Source: Collinsella ihumii (GTDB taxonomy: Bacteria; Actinomycetota; Coriobacteriia; Coriobacteriales; Coriobacteriaceae). From it: a stretch of 64,000 bases of DNA. The notes under the pieces are model-generated. The model ran no database searches. It was not told where the DNA came from and saw only the letters and a list, made by a program, of their open reading frames with translations. Each line of letters begins with the position of its first letter. Within the stretch, counting starts at the first letter, position 1. The position numbers and the translations under genes were made by a program. The stretch is from the NCBI RefSeq assembly GCF_900046475.1, contig NZ_FCOU01000003.1:283713-347712 (forward strand). Reading direction: 5' to 3'. This document shows positions 26,133 to 35,045 of this stretch, piece after piece.

Positions 26133-26936
26133 CTACGCCATAACGTAGGACTCGACGCGCTGCGCCAAGCGCTCGGTGAACGCGGCGCGCTGGGCCGCGA
26201 GGGCGTCGCCGCCGGTCAGCGAGCGGGCGCCAGCGGGGCAGACGGAGATGCAGCGCATGCACGTGACGCACGCGTCGGCGTCGGTCTGCGCGGGGTTCGC
26301 CGGGTCGATCGCGGCCGCCGGGCATTGACGGGCGCAGGCTCCGCAGCCGATGCAGACGCCGGGATCGGCCTGCGCGCGAAACGGCACGCCGTTGAAATCT
26401 CGATACGGACGATTGCCGGGAATATCCAGGAGCCCCGCATCACGCGCCGTCGGCGCCTGAGCCAGCTTGTCGAGCGCGCCCTGGGCGAGGCGATCGACCG
26501 CAGCGAGGTCGGTCGCGTCGGGGCGACCCTGAGCGACGTCGATCATCAGCGAATGGTGCGCGACGATGGCGCCCAGCGCGACCGGCACGAAACCGTGCTC
26601 GCGCACGGTGTCCGCAAGCTCGAGAAACGTATCGTCCACCGCCCGGTTGCCGAAGGTGACGATGGGCACGGCGGGCGTATCGCGCCCCTCGCAGCGCGCG
26701 ATCTGCTCGAGCGCCGGCGCCGGCACGCGCCCGCCATAGGAGGGAACGGCGAAGACGGCCAGGTCGTCGGACCCGAACGCGGGGACCTCGGAGCCATGCG
26801 GCGTGATGTCGACGGCGCCCGCGGAGACGCCGGCCTTCTCGACAGCAGCGGCGAAGCGCTCAGAGACGACGCGCGTCGTCCCAGCGCCCGTGAAATACGC
26901 AACGGTGCAGGTGGTAGGGGTCATAGTTGGCGCCAT
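26133..26936 (-). CDS. EFR1 family ferredoxin (flavodoxin plus two 4Fe-4S clusters)
   Basis: 267 aa. The N-terminal half is a flavodoxin fold (CTVAYFTGAGTTRVVSERF for FMN phosphate binding, FAVPSYGGRVPAPALE). The C-terminal half has two complete 4Fe-4S motifs, CIGCGACARQCPAAAID and CVTCMRCISVCPAGARS, typical of low-potential ferredoxins. EFR1 proteins are common in anaerobic Clostridia and Coriobacteriia as intracellular electron carriers. A palindrome TTCATGAA lies at about 26993-27000 in its upstream region, just before the IS3 element, whose insertion ends only ~80 bp upstream and may affect expression. Confidence 0.88.
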   Translation of the reverse strand: MAPTMTPTTCTVAYFTGAGTTRVVSERFAAAVEKAGVSAGAVDITPHGSEVPAFGSDDLAVFAVPSYGGRVPAPALEQIARCEGRDTPAVPIVTFGNRAVDDTFLELADTVREHGFVPVALGAIVAHHSLMIDVAQGRPDATDLAAVDRLAQGALDKLAQAPTARDAGLLDIPGNRPYRDFNGVPFRAQADPGVCIGCGACARQCPAAAIDPANPAQTDADACVTCMRCISVCPAGARSLTGGDALAAQRAAFTERLAQRVESYVMA

Positions 26937-27014
26937 TCTCGAGTTGCCGCCTAGAACGCTACCACGGATCGCGTCTTTCTACCCTGCACTTTTTCATGAA
27001 TGAGAAGATCTCGT

Positions 27015-27047
27015 GGGGGTGCGGCAGGAATCCTGGAGCGCCGGGGC
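27015..27047. repeat. IS3 left terminal inverted repeat
   Basis: 33 bp, identical in reverse complement to 28426-28458. Confidence 0.95.
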
Positions 27048-27057
27048 AAACATCGGG

Positions 27058-28411
27058 CTAGGCCGCGAGGCCCAGCGACTCCCGGTACCGCTTCGGGCTC
27101 ATCCAGCCCAGGGACTCCTTGATGCGGACCTCGTTATAGTACCTCAGCCACGCGTCCAGCCTCCGCATGAACTCCTCCGCGCCCACGCCCCGCCAGTCAC
27201 GGCCGTGGAAGAACTCGTTCTTGAGCCTGCCGAAGAAGCCCTCGCAGGCCGCGTTGTCCGGGCTGCAGCCCTTCCTCGACATCGACCTGGTCAGCCCGCG
27301 CTCCTCGCAGATCGAGATCCAGCCGGGCCACCGGTAGTGCCCGCCCCGGTCGCTGTGGACCACGGGCGCCTCGCCGTCGGCGAGCCCCTCGCACGCGCGC
27401 TCCAGGCTGGAGTTCGCCAGCTCGGCGTTCGGGGAGGTGCCGATGGACCAGGACGCCAGCATCCCGTCGAAGCAGTCGACGACGGGCGAGAGGTACACCT
27501 TCGGCTCGCCCGCGTCCGGCAGCGCGAACTCGGTGATGTCGGTCAGCCAGAGCCTGTTGGGGGCCTCGGCGCGGAACGACCTCTCCACGAGGTTGGGCGG
27601 GGCCTCGGAGACCTCCCCCGCGTAGGAGCTCCACCTCTTCGGCCGCCTCAGGTACACGACGACGCAGCCCTCCTCGGCCATGGCTCGCGTCGCTCATCGC
27701 GAGGGCTATCCCGAGCTCGGCGAGGCGCCGGTGGACGTAGCGGTAGCCGCGCGAGCGCCCGGCGCCCTCGAACTCCTCGACGACCGCCGCGCGCGCCTCG
27801 GCCCACTTGTCGGGCGCGGCGGCCGCGGCCCGGGCGTAGTGGTAGCTGGACGCGGCGATGCCGAGCCTAGAGGCCAAACAGCTCAGAGAATACGTCCCCC
27901 TCATCGCGTCGATCACCTGGGCCTTCTCCCTGTTCGAGAGGCGCGTCGGGTCGACGCAGGGGTCTTTTTTTACGAGCTCGACCACCTGCCGCATGAGGTC
28001 GTTCTCGAGCTGGAGCTCGAGGACCATCCGCTTGAGCTCCCCCGCGTCGTCGGGCAGCGCGCCCGCGTCCGCGCGCGGCCCCGGCGCGACCACGTCCCCC
28101 TTGGCCATGAGTGCCCCGATCCCTCCCTCTGCATAGGCGTCCCGCCAGCGCAGGACCGCCGAGGCGGAGGCCCCGACGTCGGCGGCGACGGCGGCGCAGC
28201 TCTCCCCGGACAGGACGCGCCTGGCGGCCGCCGCCTTCTCCTGCGCGGGGTATCTTACCGCACGCGGACGGGTGCAGGCGCCGTCCCGGCGGGCGATCCA
28301 GCCGTAGAGGCAGCGCTCGCTGGGGTAGCCGAGCTCGGCGACCACGGCGGGGACGCTCCCGAGCCTGTCGTAGAGCCCGAGCGCCGCCTCCCTCTCCTCG
28401 GGTGTGAACAT
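27058..28411 (-). pseudogene. IS3 family transposase, frameshifted
   Basis: ATG at 28409-28411 (MFTPEEREAALGLYDRL), an N-terminal helix-turn-helix (ASASAVLRWRDAYAEGGI), a leucine-zipper-like helix (VLELQLENDLMRQVV), the HTH_21-like region (YRYVHRRLAELGI) and the rve/DDE domain with LTDITEF, VVHSDRGGHY and DNAACEGFFGRLKNEFF as the three catalytic blocks. The halves are in different frames: the break falls in a ~25-nt stretch at 27680-27710 that belongs to a 40-bp sequence identical to part of the rubrerythrin gene (39166-39205). The expected residues between LGI and MAEEG are replaced. There is no slippery heptamer there, so this copy is probably inactive. Confidence 0.85.
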
Positions 28412-28425
28412 CGCAGTTCCTTCCC

Positions 28426-28458
28426 GCCCCGGCGCTCCAGGATTCCTGCCGCACCCCC
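28426..28458. repeat. IS3 right terminal inverted repeat
   Basis: 33 bp, identical in reverse complement to 27015-27047. Confidence 0.95.
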
Positions 28459-28483
28459 TGATCCCGTGCATTTTCATGAAAAA

Positions 28484-28521
28484 CCTCCGTCAGGCCCGCA
28501 TCCACGGCGGCCTGACGGAGG
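28484..28521 (-). terminator. terminator of the radical SAM/DndD-like cassette
   Basis: CCTCCGTCAGGC and GCCTGACGGAGG form a 12-base perfect stem with a 14-base loop; on the minus strand the stem is followed by TTTTTC. It lies 56 bases after the last gene of the cassette. Confidence 0.8.
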
Positions 28522-28577
28522 CTTGGCCTTTTGCAAGACGGGGCGGGCAGAGGAGCCGCCGACAAACAAATAAGGAG

Positions 28578-29024
28578 TTATTGAGTTGGATTCCTTTTGA
28601 GAAGGTCATACTTCTTATCAAGTTCGGCAAGCAGTTGATTTGCGTACGTTTCAGATGTCGGGTTCCTCTCGAGATCGCCAGCAATCATCTGAAACCCTCC
28701 ATTGGCGCACCTCTCCGCTTCCCCAAAAGCCTCAGCCTGGTTGCAAACAACATCAGGGTTCGCTTCTCCAGCAAGCGCAACGTGACGCGCATTGATCACC
28801 GAAGTAAACTTCCCGGAAAAGGACTCGGTTCGCGCAAAGCCGCCACTATGCATGTGAGCAATAGGGACTTCCATTCCATGGGCTGCGCCCAAAGCAAAAG
28901 CGTAAAGAAGCAGCTCGGAATTATTGGCATTCTTGAAGAAGTCAAATTCCTTCATACGCGGTACGACATCCGAAAATACTTGTTCGTCAACGCCCATTAC
29001 CGCTGGCATCTTACTGCTTTCCAT
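28578..29024 (-). CDS. protein resembling DNA phosphorothioation-associated protein 4
   Basis: 148 aa. ELLLYAFALGAAHGMEVP and the later EAFGEAERCANGGFQMIAGD resemble the small Dnd-associated protein 4 family (pattern: vl.lAa.lG...gr followed by .EEYAngGl..l). It is the last gene of the cassette: its ATG lies inside the end of the DndD-like gene (14-base overlap), so the two are translationally coupled. The role in phosphorothioation-type systems is not established; it is a probable regulatory or structural partner of the SMC ATPase. Family assignment is by eye only. Confidence 0.5.
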   Translation of the reverse strand: MESSKMPAVMGVDEQVFSDVVPRMKEFDFFKNANNSELLLYAFALGAAHGMEVPIAHMHSGGFARTESFSGKFTSVINARHVALAGEANPDVVCNQAEAFGEAERCANGGFQMIAGDLERNPTSETYANQLLAELDKKYDLLKRNPTQ

Positions 29025-31011
29025 GGCGCTTCTCCTCCCTTACAACGACATGCTTTTCCTGGTCGTCCAGCTCGAGCCTAATGTACGCAGAAAGAGCAGG
29101 CTCGAACTCGCGCGATATCATCTCGGAATACTCATCAGGGGTAAATGCCAAAATGAGCTGCTTGGATTCGCTGATCCCAACAAGCGTTCGCGCAAAATTC
29201 TCCCTGTTTTCTCCCGAGGCTCGCGCAATAGGCGTATCGATGAACAAGGGGGATTCAAATCCTGACACCTCATGCATTGCCAAGGTGAATGACAGAGCAA
29301 GAAGCGACCTCTCTGCTGCAGAGCACGTCCCCGCACAAGAATATCCGGCTTTATCGTACAGAGAAATCTGATACTGGTCCGATAGCGAAATGTGGTCGCA
29401 CTTTGAATTCTTCCACACCAGCCCACGAAAGAGTTCTTCCGTCCGTCGTTCCATCTCCTTGCGGACTTCGCCGACAATCGACGCTTCAACCTGTTTCAAG
29501 ATCTTAAGCGCGCGTTCACCAAATCGAGCTTCATTCTGAAATCCACTCGCTTTTGCGTTGTTTGCCAAGGCAGAAGCCAACCTCTTTTTAAACTTGGCGA
29601 GATCCGGCTCAAGCCTATTTACAGTGCCCCTCCGTATGCCGATCTGTTGATCCAGCTCGCTCCTTTGCTGCTGGTACAACCGACGATCATCGTATAGTTT
29701 TTTGATTTCCCCACTCGTACCGGAATACTTTGACAATCTCGTCTCGATCGAACTCAGCTCATCGGCAAGGTCCTTCTGGCGCGCGTCAATAGACGACAGG
29801 CGCTTAATTTGCCTCTCCCTCTCAGTAGGATAGGATTTAACGCTGTCAATAATGCGAGACAGCTCGTACTTGATCGACGATAAGATTGTCGATGTTTCGG
29901 TTCCCACACGAAACGTATCCAATAGCTTCTGAATGCGCTCTCTGTCTTCATCATCCAGTCGATGCCCGCAAACTTTGCATTCTCCAACAGCCAGCATTTC
30001 ATCAAGATACTGCTTATCAATTTGAGGCGGTAGCTGCCCCTCGTCTTCCATCTTGCGAATCAAACGGTAGACAACATGCGCTACAGAATAGAGGTTGAAA
30101 TCGATCGTCTTATTGCGAACGAAAGAGTAATACTCGGCAAGAGTATCTTGGCGCTCACTCTGCAGCCCATCGAGCTGCCGCTGCAGTCCTTCCTTCTCTT
30201 TTTCCAGAGCACCGACATTTGGTGTATCTCTCAGCCTATCGTCTATCTGCTCGATGCGCTGGTCGAGATCGGCTATCTCGTTTTCCCACTTCTCGATATA
30301 TTTCCGGCAGCCCGCAAGCGTCTGCTCGATATCCTCCATCTTCTTCTGGTAGTCGTCGGCTTTGGGGTCCAACTTGCTGGCATTCTTGCGCGCACTCTTA
30401 ACCACGCGATCTAAGCGAGAGATCATCCGTACAAACACATCGATCTGAGAAATCTGATAGACGGCATCTTTCACCCGATCGCCATGACCCTCTTTGAAAT
30501 AAGTATTCAATTGTTCGCCGTCAAAGAAGAAATACTCGCGAATCGAACGGGGCAGAAACCTATTGACATAATCAGTGGCGCGCCAGTTCTCGTAGATTTC
30601 ACAGGCACCGGAATCACCAAACACGCGAACAACGCGACGGGCCTCCGCCTTCTTTTCAAGGACCTTGCCGTTTTTCAAAATGACAATAGGCATCGAATAC
30701 GACACTTCGAAACGAGACCGTCCAGCATTGGAAAAGCCAATTTTTACCGATACGGTCTCCTGGGAGTGCCCTTTAGCCTGCGCCTCTTCGATTGCCTCTT
30801 TATTAAGGATAGGCTCGCCCACATACTTATCCGTCAGCCCAAGATGCGGCTCTTCACCATAGAGGCACCAGGTGCACGCGTTCAAAAGATTTGTTTTCCC
30901 AACACCGTTGTCCGCAATAATGATCTGCAGATCATGAGCTGAACGCGGAAACGTTATTTCGGCATTGCGGTACTGCCTGTAGTTGCTTATCTTGATGTAA
31001 TCAAAGCGCAT
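29011..31011 (-). CDS. DndD-like SMC/Rad50-type ATPase
   Basis: 666 aa. MRFDYIKISNYRQYRNAEIT and IIIADNGVGKTNLLNACTWC form the Walker A start of DndD/RecF-type ATPases; FFFDGEQLNTYF is a DndD-typical block; long coiled-coil arms flank a zinc hook CKVCGHRL at residue ~335. The second half has the ABC signature SAAERSLLALSFTLAM and Walker B ESPLFIDTPIARASGE. DndD supplies ATPase activity to DNA phosphorothioation; related SMC ATPases serve many other defence systems. It overlaps the 59-aa gene upstream by 11 bases and the 148-aa gene downstream by 14 bases. Confidence 0.8.
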   Translation of the reverse strand: MRFDYIKISNYRQYRNAEITFPRSAHDLQIIIADNGVGKTNLLNACTWCLYGEEPHLGLTDKYVGEPILNKEAIEEAQAKGHSQETVSVKIGFSNAGRSRFEVSYSMPIVILKNGKVLEKKAEARRVVRVFGDSGACEIYENWRATDYVNRFLPRSIREYFFFDGEQLNTYFKEGHGDRVKDAVYQISQIDVFVRMISRLDRVVKSARKNASKLDPKADDYQKKMEDIEQTLAGCRKYIEKWENEIADLDQRIEQIDDRLRDTPNVGALEKEKEGLQRQLDGLQSERQDTLAEYYSFVRNKTIDFNLYSVAHVVYRLIRKMEDEGQLPPQIDKQYLDEMLAVGECKVCGHRLDDEDRERIQKLLDTFRVGTETSTILSSIKYELSRIIDSVKSYPTERERQIKRLSSIDARQKDLADELSSIETRLSKYSGTSGEIKKLYDDRRLYQQQRSELDQQIGIRRGTVNRLEPDLAKFKKRLASALANNAKASGFQNEARFGERALKILKQVEASIVGEVRKEMERRTEELFRGLVWKNSKCDHISLSDQYQISLYDKAGYSCAGTCSAAERSLLALSFTLAMHEVSGFESPLFIDTPIARASGENRENFARTLVGISESKQLILAFTPDEYSEMISREFEPALSAYIRLELDDQEKHVVVREEKRHGKQ

Positions 31012-31180
31012 GCTTCTCTACCCCCTTTGCATGCTCCTTAACCAAACGCTCGTATTCAGCCGTGTACTGACTAGGTTCATTTACTTCGTAAATCAATAGA
31101 TTGCGTAAGAAATCACACATGTTCTTATCGTCTTGACATGCTTCCTCGATTTTCTCCAAAGCTCTCCTATTGATCGCCAT
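31001..31180 (-). CDS. 59-aa overlapping small protein, cassette member
   Basis: ATG at 31178-31180, stop TGA at 31001-31003. Sequence begins MAINRRALEKIEEACQDDKN and continues DFLRNLLIYEVNEPSQYTAE. The start lies 14 bases inside the helicase gene and the end 11 bases inside the DndD-like gene, with GGGGAGGGC seven bases upstream of the ATG, so it is almost certainly translated. It is predicted all-helical and charged. I do not recognise the family; small middle components are known in ABC-ATPase conflict systems. Confidence 0.75.
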   Translation of the reverse strand: MAINRRALEKIEEACQDDKNMCDFLRNLLIYEVNEPSQYTAEYERLVKEHAKGVEKHAL

Positions 31181-33281
31181 AAGCCCTCCCCAATCGCTCT
31201 CGAATCGTTATCAGGACTTCCGTAGAGTTCAGTGCGTTTTTCCGCATATCCTCGACACGTCGCATTTCCTGCTCAAAGAGCCTCTTCTCCTCTTGAAGGT
31301 CACCGACTTCTCGCAGCCTGTTCCAATCGGGCTCGACCACGAAGTCATATATGTCTGCAACCTCCTTGCCGGGCGACTGTCGAATGACCCGACCGATGCG
31401 CTGGACATACTCACGCGGGTTGGTGCTACTGGACAGCAACACGGCAACACGCGCTTCAGGGATATCAATCCCCTCATCGAGGCACTTCATCGCGATGAGC
31501 ATCTCGTAATCGCCCTGCCTGAACAGCTTGAGAATGTATTCTCGCTCGCTCAAGCCTCCAAACTCAGCCTTACGAACCGTGCCCTGTTTGCTCGTATAGC
31601 GATGAGCCGCGATTCCGCAACGTCCCAGCATGGACTCCACCTCGCCGATATGCTTGGGAGACGTGAAGACGATGCCCCCGGCCAAGTTTTCCGAATCGAT
31701 CAGATGTCTAAATACAAACAGCTTGTTCTCTGCGTCCTTTTTTACCCGCGCTCGCTCCAACAGAAGCTTCTCGAGTCTATCTTGGTTGTCAGGATCGTCG
31801 CTATGCGAAAGCTGCGCAATCCTTCGAGATAAAGCGCAATACTTCTCTGATTCCTCATCGGTCAACGAAGTAAATACTAGATGATATCTATAAGGGCACA
31901 GAAACGACTTTCCCGTCAAAGGGTTGATAGTATTCTGCGCGCTCCGAATCGAGAAAACGAAAGAATCGCCGAAGAAGCTGCGGATCAAGCTGGTTCCTGA
32001 CTCGTCAAACCATCTACTTGGTGTGGCCGAAAGGCCAATCCGATAATCGTAGCGCCCAGATAAAGCCTGCTTTTGCTTCGCAGCCCCAAGCCCGTGCACC
32101 TCGTCAGCGATCAAGCATGTCGATACGGAGCTGGGCAACGACTCAATTTCGCCCACTAGTTCTGAGGAACAGGCGCTCGCATGCGTCGTGAAAACGATAA
32201 GCGAATTTGATCTTCCGATCAGAATTCGGCTGATATTCTCCTGAAGCTCCCTTGCCCACTCGGTGCTCGTGCCGGTAGAGGAGTCGGCAAATATGGTGGA
32301 ATCACAACGTATCGAAAGCGCTCTTAACTCGCGCTCCCATTGCCTCGAAAGCGTGCTTTGCGGGGTTGCGATGACGCAAACGACCCTTCGTTCCTTCTGC
32401 AGCACCTCGTTTAGACAGGCAAGGGCGGTCCTTGTCTTCCCCGTACCCGTAGCCATTTCAAAAAGAAGCCTGCCGTCGCATTCACGCCACTTCTGAACCG
32501 CTTCTTCCTGATATGGGAACAAAGAGACGCGGTTCGCTTTCGATTGGACGCCATACCGACCGAGCGAGTTGTACTCTATATCGAAGTTTTTTCCCTCATT
32601 TACGAGGTACTCGCAGAAAGCGCCACGAGGCTCGAACACCCTAACCAGAGATCGCCGGTTATTCCAAATCTCCTCGAACTTCTTCTCATCGGACTGGAAA
32701 AAAGTCATCTGACCGCTCTCCCAGTTCTTGAAAACCTTAAATTCCTCGGAGTTATACAGCCATCCAGAAGCCGTTTCATTTATAGAACCGCTGAATGAAA
32801 CGGCCATCCCGTCGGCATCGCGCAGTATGCCCACCTTCTGGTGGAACAGCTGGTCTCCTTTTATATTTCCATCCCCGTCGACTACGCATGCAATCCGCAA
32901 ATCGAGATAGCCGCTTCTGAGCATCCAACCAAGAGCCCGCACATGATCGCGTTCGATTTCATCGGCGAGCGTCTCGACGTCCATCATTGCAGCGCTCATG
33001 GCCTCTTCTACTGCGTCGTCCCTGTCCTTGTCAGCATCTTGAATAGCCTTGAGGTCTGCCTCGGAAAAGTGCGGGCTCACGACAAGCCGCATCCTTCCTT
33101 CATTCTTGATAAGACCAGCAATTCCCCTTGCTGCGAGTGCAAGGCTCGCAGATGAAAAGAAGCCTACGCTGCGGTCATACTCCATCGACTCCGCCAACGC
33201 GGGTATATAGAACTCGGATACAGGGTCGCAGTCTCCCAGCGTTTCATAGGAAGGCCGAATATCCAAATCACTTAATCCCAT
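31167..33281 (-). CDS. PLD-nuclease/SF2 helicase, Dnd-restriction-enzyme-like
   Basis: 704 aa from the ATG at 33279-33281 (GAGGGGG upstream); 10-base overlap with the preceding frame. Residues 1-200 are a phospholipase D-like domain (FYIPALAESMEYDRSVGFFS, MRLVVSPHFSEADLKAIQ, FHQKVGILRD, FSGSINETASGW: the HxK...GSxN signature). The helicase follows: LLFEMATGTGKTRTAL, ADEVHGLG, IGLSATPSR, then IAMKCLDEGIDIPEARVAVL and YVQRIGRVIRQSPGK (motif VI). Proteins of this architecture have been annotated as restriction enzymes of DNA phosphorothioation systems. It would be the effector of the cassette. Confidence 0.82.
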   Translation of the reverse strand: MGLSDLDIRPSYETLGDCDPVSEFYIPALAESMEYDRSVGFFSSASLALAARGIAGLIKNEGRMRLVVSPHFSEADLKAIQDADKDRDDAVEEAMSAAMMDVETLADEIERDHVRALGWMLRSGYLDLRIACVVDGDGNIKGDQLFHQKVGILRDADGMAVSFSGSINETASGWLYNSEEFKVFKNWESGQMTFFQSDEKKFEEIWNNRRSLVRVFEPRGAFCEYLVNEGKNFDIEYNSLGRYGVQSKANRVSLFPYQEEAVQKWRECDGRLLFEMATGTGKTRTALACLNEVLQKERRVVCVIATPQSTLSRQWERELRALSIRCDSTIFADSSTGTSTEWARELQENISRILIGRSNSLIVFTTHASACSSELVGEIESLPSSVSTCLIADEVHGLGAAKQKQALSGRYDYRIGLSATPSRWFDESGTSLIRSFFGDSFVFSIRSAQNTINPLTGKSFLCPYRYHLVFTSLTDEESEKYCALSRRIAQLSHSDDPDNQDRLEKLLLERARVKKDAENKLFVFRHLIDSENLAGGIVFTSPKHIGEVESMLGRCGIAAHRYTSKQGTVRKAEFGGLSEREYILKLFRQGDYEMLIAMKCLDEGIDIPEARVAVLLSSSTNPREYVQRIGRVIRQSPGKEVADIYDFVVEPDWNRLREVGDLQEEKRLFEQEMRRVEDMRKNALNSTEVLITIRERLGRAYGDQ

Positions 33282-33943
33282 TGCAGCCCCCTCACATTGC
33301 GCAGGGAAGCAATAAGCTTGACGTCCGCCTCGCCCGTGCAAGAGCCGATGAGATTCAGTAGCGACCGAACATTGGGGAGTCTCCGCTTCTTTGTGCTTTC
33401 GGAAAACGGCTTAAGGTAATCGGCTATGCAGACTTCACCGGACGCAGCGTCGATGAGGACGCGCTGCACCACAGGTATGCGGAAAGCCAAACGTGCCGCG
33501 ACCCTCATTTTTTCATCGTCGCTCAGCATGCAAAACAGATTTCCAAAACACGTCTCAGAAACTTGCATGGTGTGCGACGAGGAAATCTCGACAAGGTCGA
33601 GAAGAGTGGCGAGCTTCGCGTGGTTTTCGCCGTACTTTTTGTTTGCCGTCGCCTTTTTGTCCATCTCATAATCGAGATAGATGCCAAGCGCCTCAAAGGT
33701 CTGAACATCTTGAAGTGCATTCAGCAACCCAGGAATCTGGAAAGCTGCCTCTAGTTTGCTGAACTGAGGAACGTTGGATGTGGTAACAAGTTCGGGCTCG
33801 TCTATGGCTAACACCGCATGATAAATGTCGTCCAAAGATGCTTCTTTAATGACAGAGAATAGGTCTTCGACAGACCCCCCCCCCGCCCAACTTTCCGGAC
33901 TCCCGCAGCATGCTCCCGCACACGATATCAAGGCGCTTTCCAT
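33272..33943 (-). CDS. unrecognised helical protein, probably C-terminal part of the radical SAM protein
   Basis: The coding part from about 33874 down (SVEDLFSVIKEASLDDIYHA ... LFCMLSDDEKMRVAARLAFR ... RRLPNVRSLLNLIGS) is a ~200-residue mostly helical region I cannot assign. The frame formally opens at an ATG at 33943 inside the radical SAM gene, but without a ribosome site and with an N-terminus that is merely the radical SAM gene read out of frame. A G10 tract (33875-33884) separates the frames; loss of one G would fuse this region to the radical SAM protein. Its stop overlaps the helicase start. Confidence 0.55.
   Translation of the reverse strand: MESALISCAGACCGSPESWAGGGSVEDLFSVIKEASLDDIYHAVLAIDEPELVTTSNVPQFSKLEAAFQIPGLLNALQDVQTFEALGIYLDYEMDKKATANKKYGENHAKLATLLDLVEISSSHTMQVSETCFGNLFCMLSDDEKMRVAARLAFRIPVVQRVLIDAASGEVCIADYLKPFSESTKKRRLPNVRSLLNLIGSCTGEADVKLIASLRNVRGLQWD
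33875..33884 (-). repeat. homopolymer tract G10 (C10 on the plus strand)
   Basis: Ten consecutive C on the given strand at the 3' end of the radical SAM frame. With nine G the radical SAM frame would read on into SVEDLFSVIKEASL without a stop. Confidence 0.9.
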
Positions 33944-35037
33944 AGTATGCAGTTAGCGCAGACTGGCGGTCCAACTCCCCCGATGCGAATTGTGACCATA
34001 CTGACAGCTGGCGATTCATCTCATCGGCAGAGGGCGTGTTGAAGAAGGGACGTCCAAAACGCCTCAAAATGCTCACCTCCTCGAAACGCAGGTCAAAGTA
34101 CTTTGCTGCTATGTCAGGGAATCTGCTCTCAAAATCAGTCATTGCTTTGTATGCAGAACACATCGTTTCTTTGTTCTTGTGGTAAGCCTGATTTGCTTCG
34201 CAGAATTCTCGGAAAGACTTCTTCTTGAAGAATTGCGGCTGATTGCACCAACGGGCAATATTGACGTACAGAGGACGCCAGTAGCTATCTTTATAGCTTT
34301 CATATCTCATAATGTATGGGATACAATCATATTTCATGAGCGTGGCGATGCGAACGAACACCGACTCTATGTCGTGCTCATCTTGGGAATCATATGCACT
34401 CAAAACGTATAATCTCGTACCCTTATCTGCCCAAGTCCTCCATACGAGCAGCTTCTTTTCGATCAGTTCTTTATCCTCAACGTGATCGAACGCAAAGATA
34501 AAGTCGCCATGGTAGCGGCAGCGCGACAGGACCCGAGCCTTCTCGTCGGTCATAAGACGGATATCGAGCCCCTGTCGAAACTGAAAAGGACGGCCGGTCT
34601 CCTGCAGCTCTTCCAGCACCTCACGCCAGCGCGGAAAAGCCAGGAAGTTATCATCCCACAGATATATGAACGGACGGCTAGGATCGTAAAACTCGTTTAC
34701 ATGCGCATGGAAGTGGACCTTATCGTACTTCTTATTGACGCAGAATGAGCACTTCCTGAAGCACCCCCTTGTCGTAAAACCAATGGAGTAGTCAAGATAG
34801 TCGGACAGGACGCTCCTGCGCCTGCCCAAGTCCAGCTCACGATTGACATAGGGATCATACAGCGTGTAATCGGGACAGGAGTGTTCGACCTCAAACGGAA
34901 GATCTTCACCCCCGTCAGGAAATATGCCCGTGCCGCCGTAGAAGACGTTTGGCATCTTCAAGATCGCCTCGTTCACCTTCGTGAACGAGAAGACGCATGA
35001 CAGAAACACGGCGTCGTATTTCTCCAGGCCTTCGTAA

Positions 35038-35045
35038 TCGAGCAA
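35038..35045. repeat. 8-bp target site duplication of IS1595 (left copy)
   Basis: TCGAGCAA, repeated exactly at 36281-36288. Confidence 0.9.

Larger units (their letters stand above)
27015..28458 (-). mobile_element. IS3 family insertion sequence, 1444 bp, perfect 33-bp ends
   Basis: The two ends (27015-27047 and 28426-28458) are exact inverted repeats of 33 bp beginning GGGGGTGCGGCAGGAATCCT. The body carries one transposase gene read leftward. I could not see a 3-4 bp target duplication at the borders; short TTTTCATGAA sequences lie outside each end. Confidence 0.92.
33846..35045 (-). pseudogene. radical SAM protein, main fragment (interrupted by IS1595)
   Basis: Contains YDAVFLSCVFSFTKVNEAI, FYGGTGIFPDGGEDLPFEVE, and FTTRGCFRKCSFCVNKKY, the CxxxCxxC that binds the radical SAM cluster, then IYLWDDNFLAFPRWREVLEE and RQGLDIRLMTDEKARVLSRC. 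This family (N-terminus IGIIDAD..., PNLALLKISSY) is known mostly from phage and mobile elements. The true N-terminus lies beyond the IS at 36281-36441. Joined after removing the IS and one target copy, the frame is continuous (about 450 aa to the current stop). The last residues after the G10 tract are likely out of frame. Confidence 0.8.

Noticed and set aside
27058-28411. Normal IS3 orfA/orfB programmed frameshift
   Set aside because: The frame break is far downstream of the usual orfA/orfB junction, has no slippery sequence, and coincides with the foreign 40-bp patch.
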